A DNA stretch of 64,000 bases from Halobacillus salinus (lineage in GTDB: Bacteria > Bacillota > Bacilli > Bacillales > Halobacillaceae): the NCBI RefSeq assembly GCF_004684905.1, contig NZ_SRJC01000001.1, positions 1,054,001 through 1,118,000 of the forward strand, given 5' to 3'. Shown in pieces: positions 26,770 to 35,704 of this stretch. A model generated the notes under the pieces. That model did not search any database, had not been told where the DNA came from, and was given only the letters and a program-made list of their open reading frames with translations. The first letter of the stretch is position 1; each line of letters opens with the position of its first letter. A program made the position numbers and the translations under genes.

Positions 26770-27845
26770 TGTCACGACTCACTATTCAGGCAAACTCTCA
26801 TTCATATGATGTCGTGATAGAAGCTGGAATCCGGCATCATCTGAACCAGTGGGTACCTGATAATTACAAAGAGATCTTAGTCATTACCGATCAAGAAGTA
26901 GCATCGCACTATTTAGATGATGTCATCACCAGTTTACAAGGACGCTCTGTCCACACTCATGTTGTCCCTTCAGGCGAAGCATCTAAAAGCATGTCTCAGT
27001 ACCAGGTGTTGCTGGATAAGTGCATAGAAGTAAACCTTGATCGTAAATCTCTGATTATCGCTCTCGGTGGAGGAATGGTTGGGGATTTAGCAGGCTTTAC
27101 AGCTTCTACCTACTTAAGAGGCATTGATTTCATCCAAATGCCTACGACGATACTCTCGCATGATAGTAGTGTAGGAGGAAAGGTAGGAATCAATCACCCA
27201 CGCGGTAAGAACCTGATCGGTAGTTTCTTCAATCCTGTCGGTGTGCTTTATGATGTGGAGACACTTCATTCTCTGCCATCTAAGGAAATTCGATCTGGAT
27301 ACGGGGAAGTCATCAAGCATGCACTCCTTAGCGACCGTTCCTGGTTGGAGGATTTACTTGAGACGTCCTTTGATAATGTCAGAAATGCACGGTTGATTCA
27401 TGATTTAGAAAAAGGAATCCAAGTTAAAGCTGGAATTGTCGAAAAAGATGAGCGTGAGCAGGGAATCAGAAAGTTTTTGAATTTAGGTCATACACTCGCA
27501 CATGCAATAGAAGCGGAACTTGGATATGGGAAGATTACTCATGGGGAAGCAGTTGCGATTGGAATATTGTTCTCATTGCAGCTTAGTGAACGGAAAGCCG
27601 GCGCAACCAGGTTACCAGTAGGAAGTTATGTGAACTGGATGGAACGCAGTGGTTATCCGATTCATTCTATCCAGACACTTCAGCCCGTTGAATTGCTAAA
27701 GAGAATGAAAGTTGATAAAAAAACCGTCGATCACCGGGTGCACATGGTATTACTTAAGGGAATTGGTGAACCATGTGTTGTTCCGGTAGGGGATGAAGAG
27801 ATGCTTGCAGAACTGGAACGTTTTTTGAATGAGGTGATTCAGTGA
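26769..27845 (+). CDS. aroB: 3-dehydroquinate synthase
   Basis: NAD- and metal-dependent cyclase for the second step of the shikimate pathway. It has VITDQEVASHY, IIALGGGMVGDLAGFTAS, MPTTILSHDSSVGGKVGIN, GYGEVIKHALL and the metal-site segment LGHTLAHAIEAELGYGKITHGEAVAIG. The 358 residues are normal. The ATG at 26769 overlaps the aroC stop (TAATG), implying translational coupling. Confidence 0.97.
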   Translation: MSRLTIQANSHSYDVVIEAGIRHHLNQWVPDNYKEILVITDQEVASHYLDDVITSLQGRSVHTHVVPSGEASKSMSQYQVLLDKCIEVNLDRKSLIIALGGGMVGDLAGFTASTYLRGIDFIQMPTTILSHDSSVGGKVGINHPRGKNLIGSFFNPVGVLYDVETLHSLPSKEIRSGYGEVIKHALLSDRSWLEDLLETSFDNVRNARLIHDLEKGIQVKAGIVEKDEREQGIRKFLNLGHTLAHAIEAELGYGKITHGEAVAIGILFSLQLSERKAGATRLPVGSYVNWMERSGYPIHSIQTLQPVELLKRMKVDKKTVDHRVHMVLLKGIGEPCVVPVGDEEMLAELERFLNEVIQ

Positions 27846-28207
27846 TGATAAGAGGAGTAAGAGGTGCAACGACAGTAGAACGAAATGAAGCTGAGGAAAT
27901 CGTGCTGAAATCGAAAGAATTAATGGAAGATCTCGTAACGAAGAACAAGATCCTGCCCGAGCAAGTCGCTTCCGTATATTTCTCTGTAACAGAGGATTTG
28001 GACGCAACTTTCCCGGCAAAGTGTCTCAGACAGTTGCAAGGATGGACACATGTCCCTGTAATGTGTATGAAGGAAATACCAGTCCCGGGGAGCCTGCCGT
28101 TGTGCATTCGTGTTATGGTTACAGTAGAGACAGATATACCACAGGATGCCATTCATCATATTTATCATCATCAAGCTAAACAATTACGTCCAGATTTGAA
28201 GAAATAG
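27845..28207 (+). CDS. aroH: Chorismate mutase (AroH class)
   Basis: Monofunctional trimeric chorismate mutase that turns chorismate into prephenate. It begins MIRGVRGATTVERNEAEEI, carrying the conserved Arg residues. The middle has FPAKCLRQLQGW and the C-terminal half has the active-site CIRVMVTVETDIP. The 120 residues match the class. ATG 27845 overlaps the aroB stop (TGATG); GTG 27842 is an alternative. GAGGTGA is at the right distance. In B. subtilis trpEDCFBA separates aroH from hisC. Here hisC starts only 14 bp downstream, so the trp operon is not at this site. Confidence 0.95.
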   Translation: MIRGVRGATTVERNEAEEIVLKSKELMEDLVTKNKILPEQVASVYFSVTEDLDATFPAKCLRQLQGWTHVPVMCMKEIPVPGSLPLCIRVMVTVETDIPQDAIHHIYHHQAKQLRPDLKK

Positions 28208-28221
28208 AGAGGGGAATCGTA

Positions 28222-29316
28222 ATGAAGGCAAAAGAGATCTTGAAAACAATGAAGCCCTATAAACCAGGTAAAGGTATAGAAGGAGTGAAAAAAGAGTATG
28301 GTTTGGATCGAATCGTCAAGTTGGCTTCGAACGAGAACCCTTATGGTTTTTCTCCAAAGGTTCAAGAAGAGTTGCCTTCTCTTATTCAGAAGCTTGAAAT
28401 ATACCCTGATGGTTATGCTGCTGCTATCAGGAACAAGGTGGCGCAGTTCATTGATGTGAGCGAGGAGCAGTTGATTTTTGGGAACGGTTCTGATGAGGTC
28501 GTGCAAATCATCTGTCGCACCTTCCTTGAACCTGGTGCTAATACTGTAATGGCAACTCCTACATTCCCGCAATATCGTCACAATGCTTTGATTGAAGGGG
28601 CTGAGGTTCGAGAAGTACCCTTGGTGGACGGTCACCACGACCTCGATGAGATGGTCAATCAAGTGGATGACAAAACGCGAGTACTATGGATCTGTACACC
28701 CAACAACCCAACTGGAGTCCATATAGACAAAGCCAGTCTTCGGTCTGTTCTAGACCGGTGCCCAGACCATGTCCTTGTCGTCATTGATGAGGCTTACTAT
28801 GAATATCTAGAAGCAGAAGATGCCTTTGATGCTCTGGGGGCGTTAGAAGAACATCCTAATCTAGTAGTACTAAGAACGTTCTCTAAAGCTTACGGTCTTG
28901 CAGGACTCAGAATAGGTTATGGCGTTGCTCATCCGGATGTTATCAATCTATTGGAGCCTGCACGCGAGCCTTTCAATACGTCTACAGTAGCTCAAGCAGC
29001 TGCGATAATCGCTCTAGATGATCAATCATTCATTCATGAATCTGTACAGAAGAATAAGGAAAATAAGGAACAACTGATGAAGTTCTTTGATGAAAATGGC
29101 ATTTCATACTATGACACGCAAGCGAATTTCGTTCTCGTTCACTTGCCAATCAGTGGTGATGAGATGTTTGAACACTTGCTTACGAAAGGGTTTATCGTTC
29201 GTTCCGGTGAAGCTCTAGGACTCCCGAATACGATTCGACTGACAATAGGTAAGGAAGAGGATATGAAAGTCATCCAGGAGGAAATGAAAGACAGAATCGT
29301 TTCAGGAGTGAACTAA
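28222..29316 (+). CDS. hisC: Histidinol-phosphate / aromatic aminotransferase
   Basis: PLP-dependent aminotransferase acting in histidine synthesis and, in bacilli, on phenylpyruvate and hydroxyphenylpyruvate. The PLP lysine is in RTFSKAYGLAGLRIGYG. LASNENPYGFSP, NNPTG and VIDEAYYEY are family motifs. The 364 residues are normal. GAGAGGGGAA precedes ATG 28222. Position between aroH and tyrA supports the aromatic role. Confidence 0.95.
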   Translation: MKAKEILKTMKPYKPGKGIEGVKKEYGLDRIVKLASNENPYGFSPKVQEELPSLIQKLEIYPDGYAAAIRNKVAQFIDVSEEQLIFGNGSDEVVQIICRTFLEPGANTVMATPTFPQYRHNALIEGAEVREVPLVDGHHDLDEMVNQVDDKTRVLWICTPNNPTGVHIDKASLRSVLDRCPDHVLVVIDEAYYEYLEAEDAFDALGALEEHPNLVVLRTFSKAYGLAGLRIGYGVAHPDVINLLEPAREPFNTSTVAQAAAIIALDDQSFIHESVQKNKENKEQLMKFFDENGISYYDTQANFVLVHLPISGDEMFEHLLTKGFIVRSGEALGLPNTIRLTIGKEEDMKVIQEEMKDRIVSGVN

Positions 29317-29317
29317 T

Positions 29318-30418
29318 ATGGCCGAGAAAGTGCTTATTATAGGGCTTGGCTTGATTGGAGGCTCATTAGCCATGAATGTTTCGAAGAAAGAGGGACATTT
29401 GGTCATTGGCCTTGATCAGGATGAAAAAACATTAAACATGGCGTTGAAACAGGGAGTGATACACCAGGCCGCAAAGGACTTTGAAGAAGCGGTGAAAGAA
29501 GCGGATATATGTGTGCTCGCTACTCCGATATCGGTAACAATCGAATACCTGCATGCCTTGCAGAAGATAGAGTTAGACAAACCTCTGTTAGTTACGGATG
29601 TTTCATCTGTGAAGAAACGTGTGCTTGAAGCGGCGGATCAATGGAAGCACCCCATGCTGTCTTTTGTAGGGGGACATCCAATGGCTGGGTCTCATAAGCA
29701 AGGTTACCCAGCAGCAAAGCCGCATTTATTTGAAAATGCGATATATGTTCTGACACCATCTGTTCATGCAAATGGGGAAGAAGCAAATCGTTTGAAAGAG
29801 CTTTTCTCAGAAACCGGGGCACGCTTTCTAACCTTTACGACAAGGGAACATGATGAGATGACTGCTGTCATCTCCCATTTCCCTCACTTGATTGCGTCAT
29901 CTCTTGTTCATCAAGCAAAGGGTTGGCAGGATACACATCCGTCCATTGAGCACTTAGCTGCGGGTGGTTTCAAAGATATTACTCGAATTGCCTCAAGCAA
30001 TCCACGGTTATGGCAAGACATCTTCTTTCAAAATCGAGAGCTGCTATTGTCGATGTTGGATGATTGGATTTCTGAGATGGAGAAAGTGCGAGGATTCCTA
30101 TCGGAAAAAGATTCCGAAGGGACTTTGAAATACTTAACGGATGCTAAACATTATCGTGACGGCCTTCCTGTGAAAGAAAGAGGGGCAATACCTGCATTTT
30201 ATGACTTGTATGTAGATATCCACGATAAGCCGGGTGCTATCTATCAAGTGATCGGGCAATTAGCAGCAGCAGATATCAGTATAAAGAACATTGAGATACT
30301 AGAGATCCGTGAAGGGATTACAGGCGTACTGCGTATTAGTTTCGCTTCTAGCGAAGATCAAGTGCAAAGCAAAGCCCTGCTCGAGAAAAATTCTTTTGAA
30401 GTCATGCTTCAACAGTGA
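29318..30418 (+). CDS. tyrA: Prephenate dehydrogenase with ACT domain
   Basis: NAD-dependent oxidative decarboxylation of prephenate to 4-hydroxyphenylpyruvate for tyrosine. The N-terminal Rossmann motif is IIGLGLIGGSLAMNV, followed by VTDVSSVKK and VGGHPMAGSHKQG. A C-terminal ACT domain (about residues 298-366, YVDIHDKPGAIYQVIGQL) probably binds tyrosine for feedback control. The 366 residues are normal. It starts 1 bp after hisC, with GGAGTG as ribosome site inside the hisC end. Confidence 0.95.
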   Translation: MAEKVLIIGLGLIGGSLAMNVSKKEGHLVIGLDQDEKTLNMALKQGVIHQAAKDFEEAVKEADICVLATPISVTIEYLHALQKIELDKPLLVTDVSSVKKRVLEAADQWKHPMLSFVGGHPMAGSHKQGYPAAKPHLFENAIYVLTPSVHANGEEANRLKELFSETGARFLTFTTREHDEMTAVISHFPHLIASSLVHQAKGWQDTHPSIEHLAAGGFKDITRIASSNPRLWQDIFFQNRELLLSMLDDWISEMEKVRGFLSEKDSEGTLKYLTDAKHYRDGLPVKERGAIPAFYDLYVDIHDKPGAIYQVIGQLAAADISIKNIEILEIREGITGVLRISFASSEDQVQSKALLEKNSFEVMLQQ

Positions 30419-30431
30419 GGAGAGATATTCG

Positions 30432-31733
30432 ATGTCCGAGATAGAACTACAACCAGCAATAACCGGACTTTCCGGAGAATTAGAAGTACCAGGAGACAAA
30501 TCCATCTCACATCGTGCCGTCATTTTTTCTTCTTTGTCCGAGGGAACCTCCACTATAGATAACTTCTTAACTGGAGAAGACTGTTTTCGCACGGTAGAGG
30601 CTTTTCGGCAGATGGGAGTCAAGATCGATGAGGATGGGAGCAGGATAACCGTTCATGGTAAAGGGGTCCAGGCGCTGACAGCTCCGACTCAGCCTATTTA
30701 TTTCGGGAACTCAGGAACGACGGCTCGTTTGCTGAGTGGTGTTTTAGCGGCACTTCCTTTCTTTACGACGGCCTACGGGGATGCATCGTTATCAAAAAGA
30801 CCGATGGATCGTGTCGTAGTTCCATTGAAAGAAATGGGAGCAGTTATTGATGGTAGAGAATCAGCTTCTCTTCTTCCCATTGCTTTTTCACAAGCAACAC
30901 TAACCGGGGTGCGTCACGAGTTGACGGTACGGAGTGCTCAAGTGAAATCCGCGTTACTTTTAGCAGGACTATTGTCAAATGGAAAGACAACGGTAGTCGA
31001 AAAGGGAGTAACAAGAGACCATACAGAGAAACTACTTCCTCAATACGGTGTCGAGCTTTCGGTGAGCGGAAGTGACATAACGATTGAAGGTGGGCAGCAT
31101 TTAACCGCCTCCGACCTTAAAGTACCTGGTGACATTTCATCTGCTGCCTTCTTTATGGTAGCGGCAGCAATCACACCAAACAGTCAGATCACGATTAAGA
31201 ATGTAGGATTGAACGAAACAAGGAACGGTATCGTTACAGCGCTTCTGAAAATGGGAGCAGAACTCACGAGTACAGTTCACACCTATATTGGAGAAGAACC
31301 GGTTGGCGATGTCACAGTTGCTTCTAGTTCTCTTCATGGCATCACATTAGAAGGCGAAATGATTCCGAACATAATAGATGAAATTCCTATTCTAGCTCTT
31401 GCAGCTACTCAGGCTGAGGGAACCACTGTCATTAAGGATGCTAAGGAGCTTCGTGTGAAGGAAACAGATAGAATCGATGCTGTCGTTCGTAATTTGAGGA
31501 AAATGGGTGCAGAAATAGAAGCGCGTGAAGATGGAATGGTGATTCAAGGGAGACAAACTCTTCGTGGAAATGTGTTGGATTCCTTTGGAGATCACAGAAT
31601 AGGAATGATGGGAGCGATTGCTTCACTTATTTCCGATGGGAAGGTCGTCATAACGGATAAAGATTGTATTAATATTTCTTATCCACCGTTTTTTAAGCAC
31701 TTGGAATCACTGCAAAAGAAGAAAACTTCATAG
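30432..31733 (+). CDS. aroA: 3-phosphoshikimate 1-carboxyvinyltransferase (EPSP synthase)
   Basis: Transfers enolpyruvyl from PEP to shikimate 3-phosphate (AroE in B. subtilis nomenclature). Motifs are VPGDKSISHRAVIF, YFGNSGTTARLLSGVLA, DASLSKRPMDRV, and the C-terminal ELRVKETDRI and GDHRIGMM. The SGTTARL form and other residues suggest a class II enzyme, an inference. The frame is open from 30309, but ATG 30432 follows GAGGAGAG and gives 433 residues. It closes the aromatic cluster. Confidence 0.96.
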   Translation: MSEIELQPAITGLSGELEVPGDKSISHRAVIFSSLSEGTSTIDNFLTGEDCFRTVEAFRQMGVKIDEDGSRITVHGKGVQALTAPTQPIYFGNSGTTARLLSGVLAALPFFTTAYGDASLSKRPMDRVVVPLKEMGAVIDGRESASLLPIAFSQATLTGVRHELTVRSAQVKSALLLAGLLSNGKTTVVEKGVTRDHTEKLLPQYGVELSVSGSDITIEGGQHLTASDLKVPGDISSAAFFMVAAAITPNSQITIKNVGLNETRNGIVTALLKMGAELTSTVHTYIGEEPVGDVTVASSSLHGITLEGEMIPNIIDEIPILALAATQAEGTTVIKDAKELRVKETDRIDAVVRNLRKMGAEIEAREDGMVIQGRQTLRGNVLDSFGDHRIGMMGAIASLISDGKVVITDKDCINISYPPFFKHLESLQKKKTS

Positions 31734-31785
31734 TTTTAGCTGAGCTCTCATACGATATAAAAAGCCCAATGGAGGTTTTCGTCGT

Positions 31786-32646
31786 ATGGGAGCTTATTGG
31801 TTTTTAGATCAAGATGCTAATAGACGTCCTGAGTTCACGGTGCATGGCAGCAAATTCTCAAGAGACAGGGTCGGCGGTGTAAGATATGTAGAGATGATTA
31901 CAGAAGGTTTCACGATTACCCCTGGATTTATCATGTTGGACACAAAAGAACCATTGGAACAAGCGAGTTCTCCGAACGAAACAGCAGAGAATTACATAAA
32001 AAGAGGGTGCACGCTGCTAGTTGTGAAACACCTAGTCACTAGCATACGTCACTACCGTGAGAAGTATGACCACTTTTTGAAGACGTTGGAATCACTCCCT
32101 GTTCCGTTTATGGTTACCCCGGTGATTCCAGCACACCTTCTCAATCCCGAAATGGTTCGCTACTTTTCCCGCAAAGGCTCTCCCTTTTTATGTGTGGAAG
32201 TCCAATGTCCGGAAGACTTGGATTCTCTCAAATGGGAGTGGATAGTTCAAGCTCAGTCCCACCGGAGAATCCCTTTGACAATCTTCGTCAAGGATGGTGA
32301 AAATACGTCGGTGAACTATACCGATTTGTGGTCTCAACGATGTGAACAGTATGGTATGATTAGGTTAACAGATGTTCAGGAGGATGAGTGGCTGACCTTT
32401 CAGAATTTAAAGGACAGTGGTATTTATCCAAACAGAGGAGCCTTTGTATATGGTGGCCAGGCAGATTATAATCTGTTCCGGAAGGGCGGAGGCTCAACGT
32501 TTGATGAACAAGATAAATTCCGATATCATAATGCTGTTCCAGATGTAACGGTGATAGGTGGTCGTATAGTCCAAGTCCAGCAACAAGTGATCGACCACCG
32601 ATCGAAACAGCACGTGAGAGTTAACGTACACAAGCATTTTGTTTAA
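31786..32646 (+). CDS. Unrecognised protein resembling a metal-less amidohydrolase
   Basis: I do not recognise this 286-residue protein. Its N-terminal segment EGFTITPGFIMLDTKEPL resembles the start of amidohydrolase barrels (xITPGFIDxHxH), but Asp and Lys stand where the metal-binding HxH should be. The C-terminal PNRGAFVYGGQADYNLFR...VPDVTVIGGRIV resembles the amidohydrolase end (GxxADxxxxd...VxxVxVxGrxV). The middle has no HxH or other clear metal site. There is no signal or membrane segment. GGAGGT lies near ATG 31786. It sits 52 bp after aroA and 17 bp before ypiA, a spot where B. subtilis has nothing. It could be a pseudoenzyme; function unknown. Confidence 0.75.
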   Translation: MGAYWFLDQDANRRPEFTVHGSKFSRDRVGGVRYVEMITEGFTITPGFIMLDTKEPLEQASSPNETAENYIKRGCTLLVVKHLVTSIRHYREKYDHFLKTLESLPVPFMVTPVIPAHLLNPEMVRYFSRKGSPFLCVEVQCPEDLDSLKWEWIVQAQSHRRIPLTIFVKDGENTSVNYTDLWSQRCEQYGMIRLTDVQEDEWLTFQNLKDSGIYPNRGAFVYGGQADYNLFRKGGGSTFDEQDKFRYHNAVPDVTVIGGRIVQVQQQVIDHRSKQHVRVNVHKHFV

Positions 32647-32663
32647 ATGGAAAGGATGTCATC

Positions 32664-33920
32664 ATGGAGGAAATACAAAAAGCCGTCCGTCTAATGGATG
32701 AACATAAGACGGAAGAAGCGATAAAAACTTTAACAAGTTATCTACCAGAAGCGGATGAAGAAGAACGTTTCACTATTGCAGAGCTCTATATTCAATGGGG
32801 CATGCTTGAAGAGGCGAAATTGGTGCTTCATGAGCTTATTCAACGCTATCCGAAAGAACAGGAACTGAAAGTAATGATGGCTGAGATTCACATTGACCTT
32901 GATGAAGATGATGAAGCGATCGAAATCTTGAATCAGTTTGGACCAGAGGACGAAGACTACCTACAGGCGTTAGTCCAGTTAGCTGACTTATATCAGGCTC
33001 AAGGGCTATATGAGGTAGCGGAGCAGAAACTGCTCGACGCGAAGCAGGTGGAACCCAACTCTTCCATCATCGACTTCGCATTGGGTGAGCTTGCATTCTC
33101 CAATGGTGAGTACGCGAAAAGTATTCCGTACTATGAGAATGCCATGCATCACGAACCGGTTATAGGTGATATAGAGGTTGCAACTCGTTTGGCCGAGGCA
33201 TTCGCTGCCAACGGTGAATTCGAACAATCACTCGAAATGTTCCAGAAAGTAGAAGAAGAGAACCCGGATGTCATGTTCCGCTATGGTTTTGTAGCTTACC
33301 AGGCAAATCGAAACGATATAGCAATTAAAGTATGGGAGAATTTGATTGATAAAGATCCTTATTATCAGTCTGTTTATCTACACCTCGCACAAGCTTATGA
33401 GTCAGAGGGAATGGTACAAGAAGCTTTAGCTATGGCGAAGACGGGTCTTGAGAAAGATGAATTCAATAAAGAACTCTATCACTTGGCTGCGACTCTGTCC
33501 CATAAACAAGGGTACCGCGAGGACGGGTACCAATACATGCGTGAGGCAGTCGCGCTGGACCCTGGGTATAAGGAAGCGGTCTTATTCCTTATCGAGAACT
33601 TCAAAGAAGACGGAAACTATGACAAAGTGATTGAACTAATCAATGAGTTGATTCATCTCGGAGAGGAAGACCCGAATTACTATTGGGAGCTTGCCCAGGC
33701 TTACGAAGAAGAAGAACAGTACAAAGAAGCCCTCGAGATGTACCAAAAAGCCTATCCTACAATGAAATCCGATACGGACTTCCTGAAAGCCTATGGTTAC
33801 TTCTTAGTAGAAGAAGGTCGGATGAAAGAAGCCAGACAAGTATTTAAAGAATACTTGGCGATCGATCCTTCAGATACAGAAATTGAAGATTTTGTAGAGA
33901 GACTGATGCAAGAAGAGTAA
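32664..33920 (+). CDS. ypiA: TPR-repeat protein YpiA
   Basis: The 418 residues are made of about ten tetratricopeptide-type helical repeats and are strongly acidic. No signal or membrane segment is seen, so it is cytoplasmic. The B. subtilis counterpart, in the same place before ypiB, has been linked with ReoY to ClpCP-dependent turnover of MurA, the first peptidoglycan-precursor enzyme; that role is transferred by synteny. GAAAGGATG precedes ATG 32664. Confidence 0.87.
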   Translation: MEEIQKAVRLMDEHKTEEAIKTLTSYLPEADEEERFTIAELYIQWGMLEEAKLVLHELIQRYPKEQELKVMMAEIHIDLDEDDEAIEILNQFGPEDEDYLQALVQLADLYQAQGLYEVAEQKLLDAKQVEPNSSIIDFALGELAFSNGEYAKSIPYYENAMHHEPVIGDIEVATRLAEAFAANGEFEQSLEMFQKVEEENPDVMFRYGFVAYQANRNDIAIKVWENLIDKDPYYQSVYLHLAQAYESEGMVQEALAMAKTGLEKDEFNKELYHLAATLSHKQGYREDGYQYMREAVALDPGYKEAVLFLIENFKEDGNYDKVIELINELIHLGEEDPNYYWELAQAYEEEEQYKEALEMYQKAYPTMKSDTDFLKAYGYFLVEEGRMKEARQVFKEYLAIDPSDTEIEDFVERLMQEE

Positions 33921-33950
33921 GCTTAGCAATTTAGCGCAGGAGGGGCGCAT

Positions 33951-34511
33951 ATGCAGACACCCATTTCAGTGGATGAAAAGAAAGATTTTGTCCGTTGGTT
34001 TTTGAATCACTTTCAGTTAAAGAAACGAGAAAGTGTTTGGATTCTCAATTACTTGATGAACCACGACTCTTTGCTGTCTAGTGTTCATTTCGTCAATGAA
34101 GTGAAGTTTTGCCCAAGAGGAATGGAAATTAGCGCGCAAGGTGTTACCGACCCGCCTTTTCGTTTTTACAAAGGGCAAGTAATGACAAATGACGCCGAGA
34201 AGTCCTTCCACGATCTGCGAATGAACAAAGATGAACCGGTCTATATTCAGATGAACTTCGAAAATGCTCATGCTTGTTCTAAGTATGCTTTAGTGTTAGA
34301 AGAGAACCCCTATCTTCCTAAAGATTATTATCTAAACGATAGAGATAAAACAGAAGCAAACCGTTTCTTGTCACACAGTCTCTTACAATATAAACAAAGG
34401 CAACTGGAAATTCGTATTGATGACGCACTAATAGCCGGTAACCGTGATTCATTCAAGCAGTTGTGTGATGAATTGAATCAAGTAAAAAGAGAGTTAAAAG
34501 CTTACTCATAG
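33951..34511 (+). CDS. reoY: UPF0302 protein YpiB / ReoY
   Basis: The 186-residue protein has an N-terminal UPF0302 domain (DFVRWFLNHFQLKKRESVWILNYLM...). The C-terminal IDEAL motif is IRIDDALIAGNRDSFKQLCDEL. In Listeria and B. subtilis ReoY helps deliver MurA to ClpCP. mecB (a ClpC adaptor) is in this window too, but there is no evidence of a link. GCAGGAGGGGC precedes ATG 33951. It pairs with ypiA upstream. Confidence 0.88.
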   Translation: MQTPISVDEKKDFVRWFLNHFQLKKRESVWILNYLMNHDSLLSSVHFVNEVKFCPRGMEISAQGVTDPPFRFYKGQVMTNDAEKSFHDLRMNKDEPVYIQMNFENAHACSKYALVLEENPYLPKDYYLNDRDKTEANRFLSHSLLQYKQRQLEIRIDDALIAGNRDSFKQLCDELNQVKRELKAYS

Positions 34512-34517
34512 TGGAGA

Positions 34518-34557
34518 AGTCAGGAGCATCTTCGATGTACTCCTGGCTTTCTTTTTT
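34518..34557 (+). terminator. Terminator after reoY
   Basis: AGTCAGGAGCATC pairs with GATGTACTCCTGGCT with a two-base bulge, followed by TTTCTTTTTT. Confidence 0.75.
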
Positions 34558-34607
34558 GTGAAGTTTTAGTACAATGAAGAGAGAGAAAGAAATGAGGGGG
34601 ATGAAAC

Positions 34608-35063
34608 ATGCGTTTTACGAAGGCGGATATAGCACAATACTTACCTGAGAAAGAGTACATCGATACAGTTGTGATTCCTCTGGTACCTTTTGATCCAGCA
34701 TCGGACCAAGACATGACAAAGCAGGGGTACTTGAGAGAACTGAATCACATTTTTACAAACATTATAGAAAAAGAGTATCGAGGCCGCATATTTTTGTCAC
34801 CAGATTACCATTATATGAGTAGAGACCACGATTCAGAAGTCGAAAGGATCAACAAGTGGATCGACCATTATCAGAAACAGCCTTTTGAACATATTTTTCT
34901 CTTCACTTTTGATATGAAGTGGAAAAAGCACGAGAATCAGTTGAATGGTGAGTTGTTATGGGTACCTGGTCTTCAAACCGGTGATCTACAATCAACCGAA
35001 ACGCAATCATTTGTTAAAGAACAAGCCCATGAAATAAGTGAGTTCATTCAATCTTATTGGTAA
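34608..35063 (+). CDS. ypiF: DUF2487 protein YpiF
   Basis: The 151-residue soluble protein begins MRFTKADIAQYLPEKEYIDTVVIPLVPF, typical of YpiF/DUF2487, and always sits just upstream of the qcr operon in bacilli. No catalytic motif is visible. GAGGGGG precedes the ATG. A separate strong promoter lies between it and qcrA, so it need not be co-transcribed with the complex. Function unknown. Confidence 0.85.
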   Translation: MRFTKADIAQYLPEKEYIDTVVIPLVPFDPASDQDMTKQGYLRELNHIFTNIIEKEYRGRIFLSPDYHYMSRDHDSEVERINKWIDHYQKQPFEHIFLFTFDMKWKKHENQLNGELLWVPGLQTGDLQSTETQSFVKEQAHEISEFIQSYW

Positions 35064-35095
35064 TTGGGAAAGTTCCGACAAGGTTTGATAGGATA

Positions 35096-35124
35096 TTGAC
35101 CCCGTCCAAAGATTGCGCTATCAT
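35096..35124 (+). promoter_or_regulatory. Sigma-A promoter of qcrABC
   Basis: TTGACC (5/6) and TATCAT (5/6) at exactly 17 bp, about 70 bp before qcrA. Confidence 0.7.
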
Positions 35125-35194
35125 GGTAATGTCCTAGTAAAATGTGTGTAATAAATCCATGAAGCATGGATTACCGCATAGAGGGGGGAAAAGA

Positions 35195-35701
35195 ATGAGC
35201 GATAAAAAAAGAGTATCCCGTCGTCAATTTTTAAACTACACATTGACTGGTGTGGGCGGATTTATGGCTGCCGGAATGCTTGCACCAATGGTACGCTTTG
35301 CGATTGATCCTGTTTTGCAAAAGCAAGAAGGCGGCACCATGCACTCTGTAATCTCGGTCGATGAGATCACCAACGAGCCGCAGCGTGTGGAGTGGACGGT
35401 AGATCAAGTTGACGCATGGTACGAGTCCCAAGTTCAAAAAACGGCATGGGTGTACAATGATGAAAACGGTGACATTTTAGCGTTGTCGCCAATCTGTACG
35501 CATTTAGGTTGTACAGTAGACTGGGCTTCAAATGATCAATACCCGGATCAGTTCTACTGTCCTTGTCATGGGGGACGCTACACGAAGGATGGTGTGAACG
35601 TCAAAGGAACACCTCCTACAGCTCCGCTTCCTGTTTATGAACACGAAGTTAAAGAGGGCATGCTATACCTAGGTGATTCTAAATCAAGAAAGGGGGCGTA
35701 A
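35195..35701 (+). CDS. qcrA: Menaquinol:cytochrome c reductase Rieske iron-sulfur subunit
   Basis: Rieske subunit of the bc-type complex that oxidises menaquinol. Twin-arginine start SRRQFLNYTLTGVGGF directs a Tat-type membrane anchor. The [2Fe-2S] ligands are in CTHLGC and CPCHGG. The 168 residues are normal. The frame is open from 35144, but ATG 35195 follows GAGGGGGGAAAAG and matches the family N-terminus. First gene of qcrABC. Confidence 0.96.
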   Translation: MSDKKRVSRRQFLNYTLTGVGGFMAAGMLAPMVRFAIDPVLQKQEGGTMHSVISVDEITNEPQRVEWTVDQVDAWYESQVQKTAWVYNDENGDILALSPICTHLGCTVDWASNDQYPDQFYCPCHGGRYTKDGVNVKGTPPTAPLPVYEHEVKEGMLYLGDSKSRKGA

Positions 35702-35704
35702 ATC

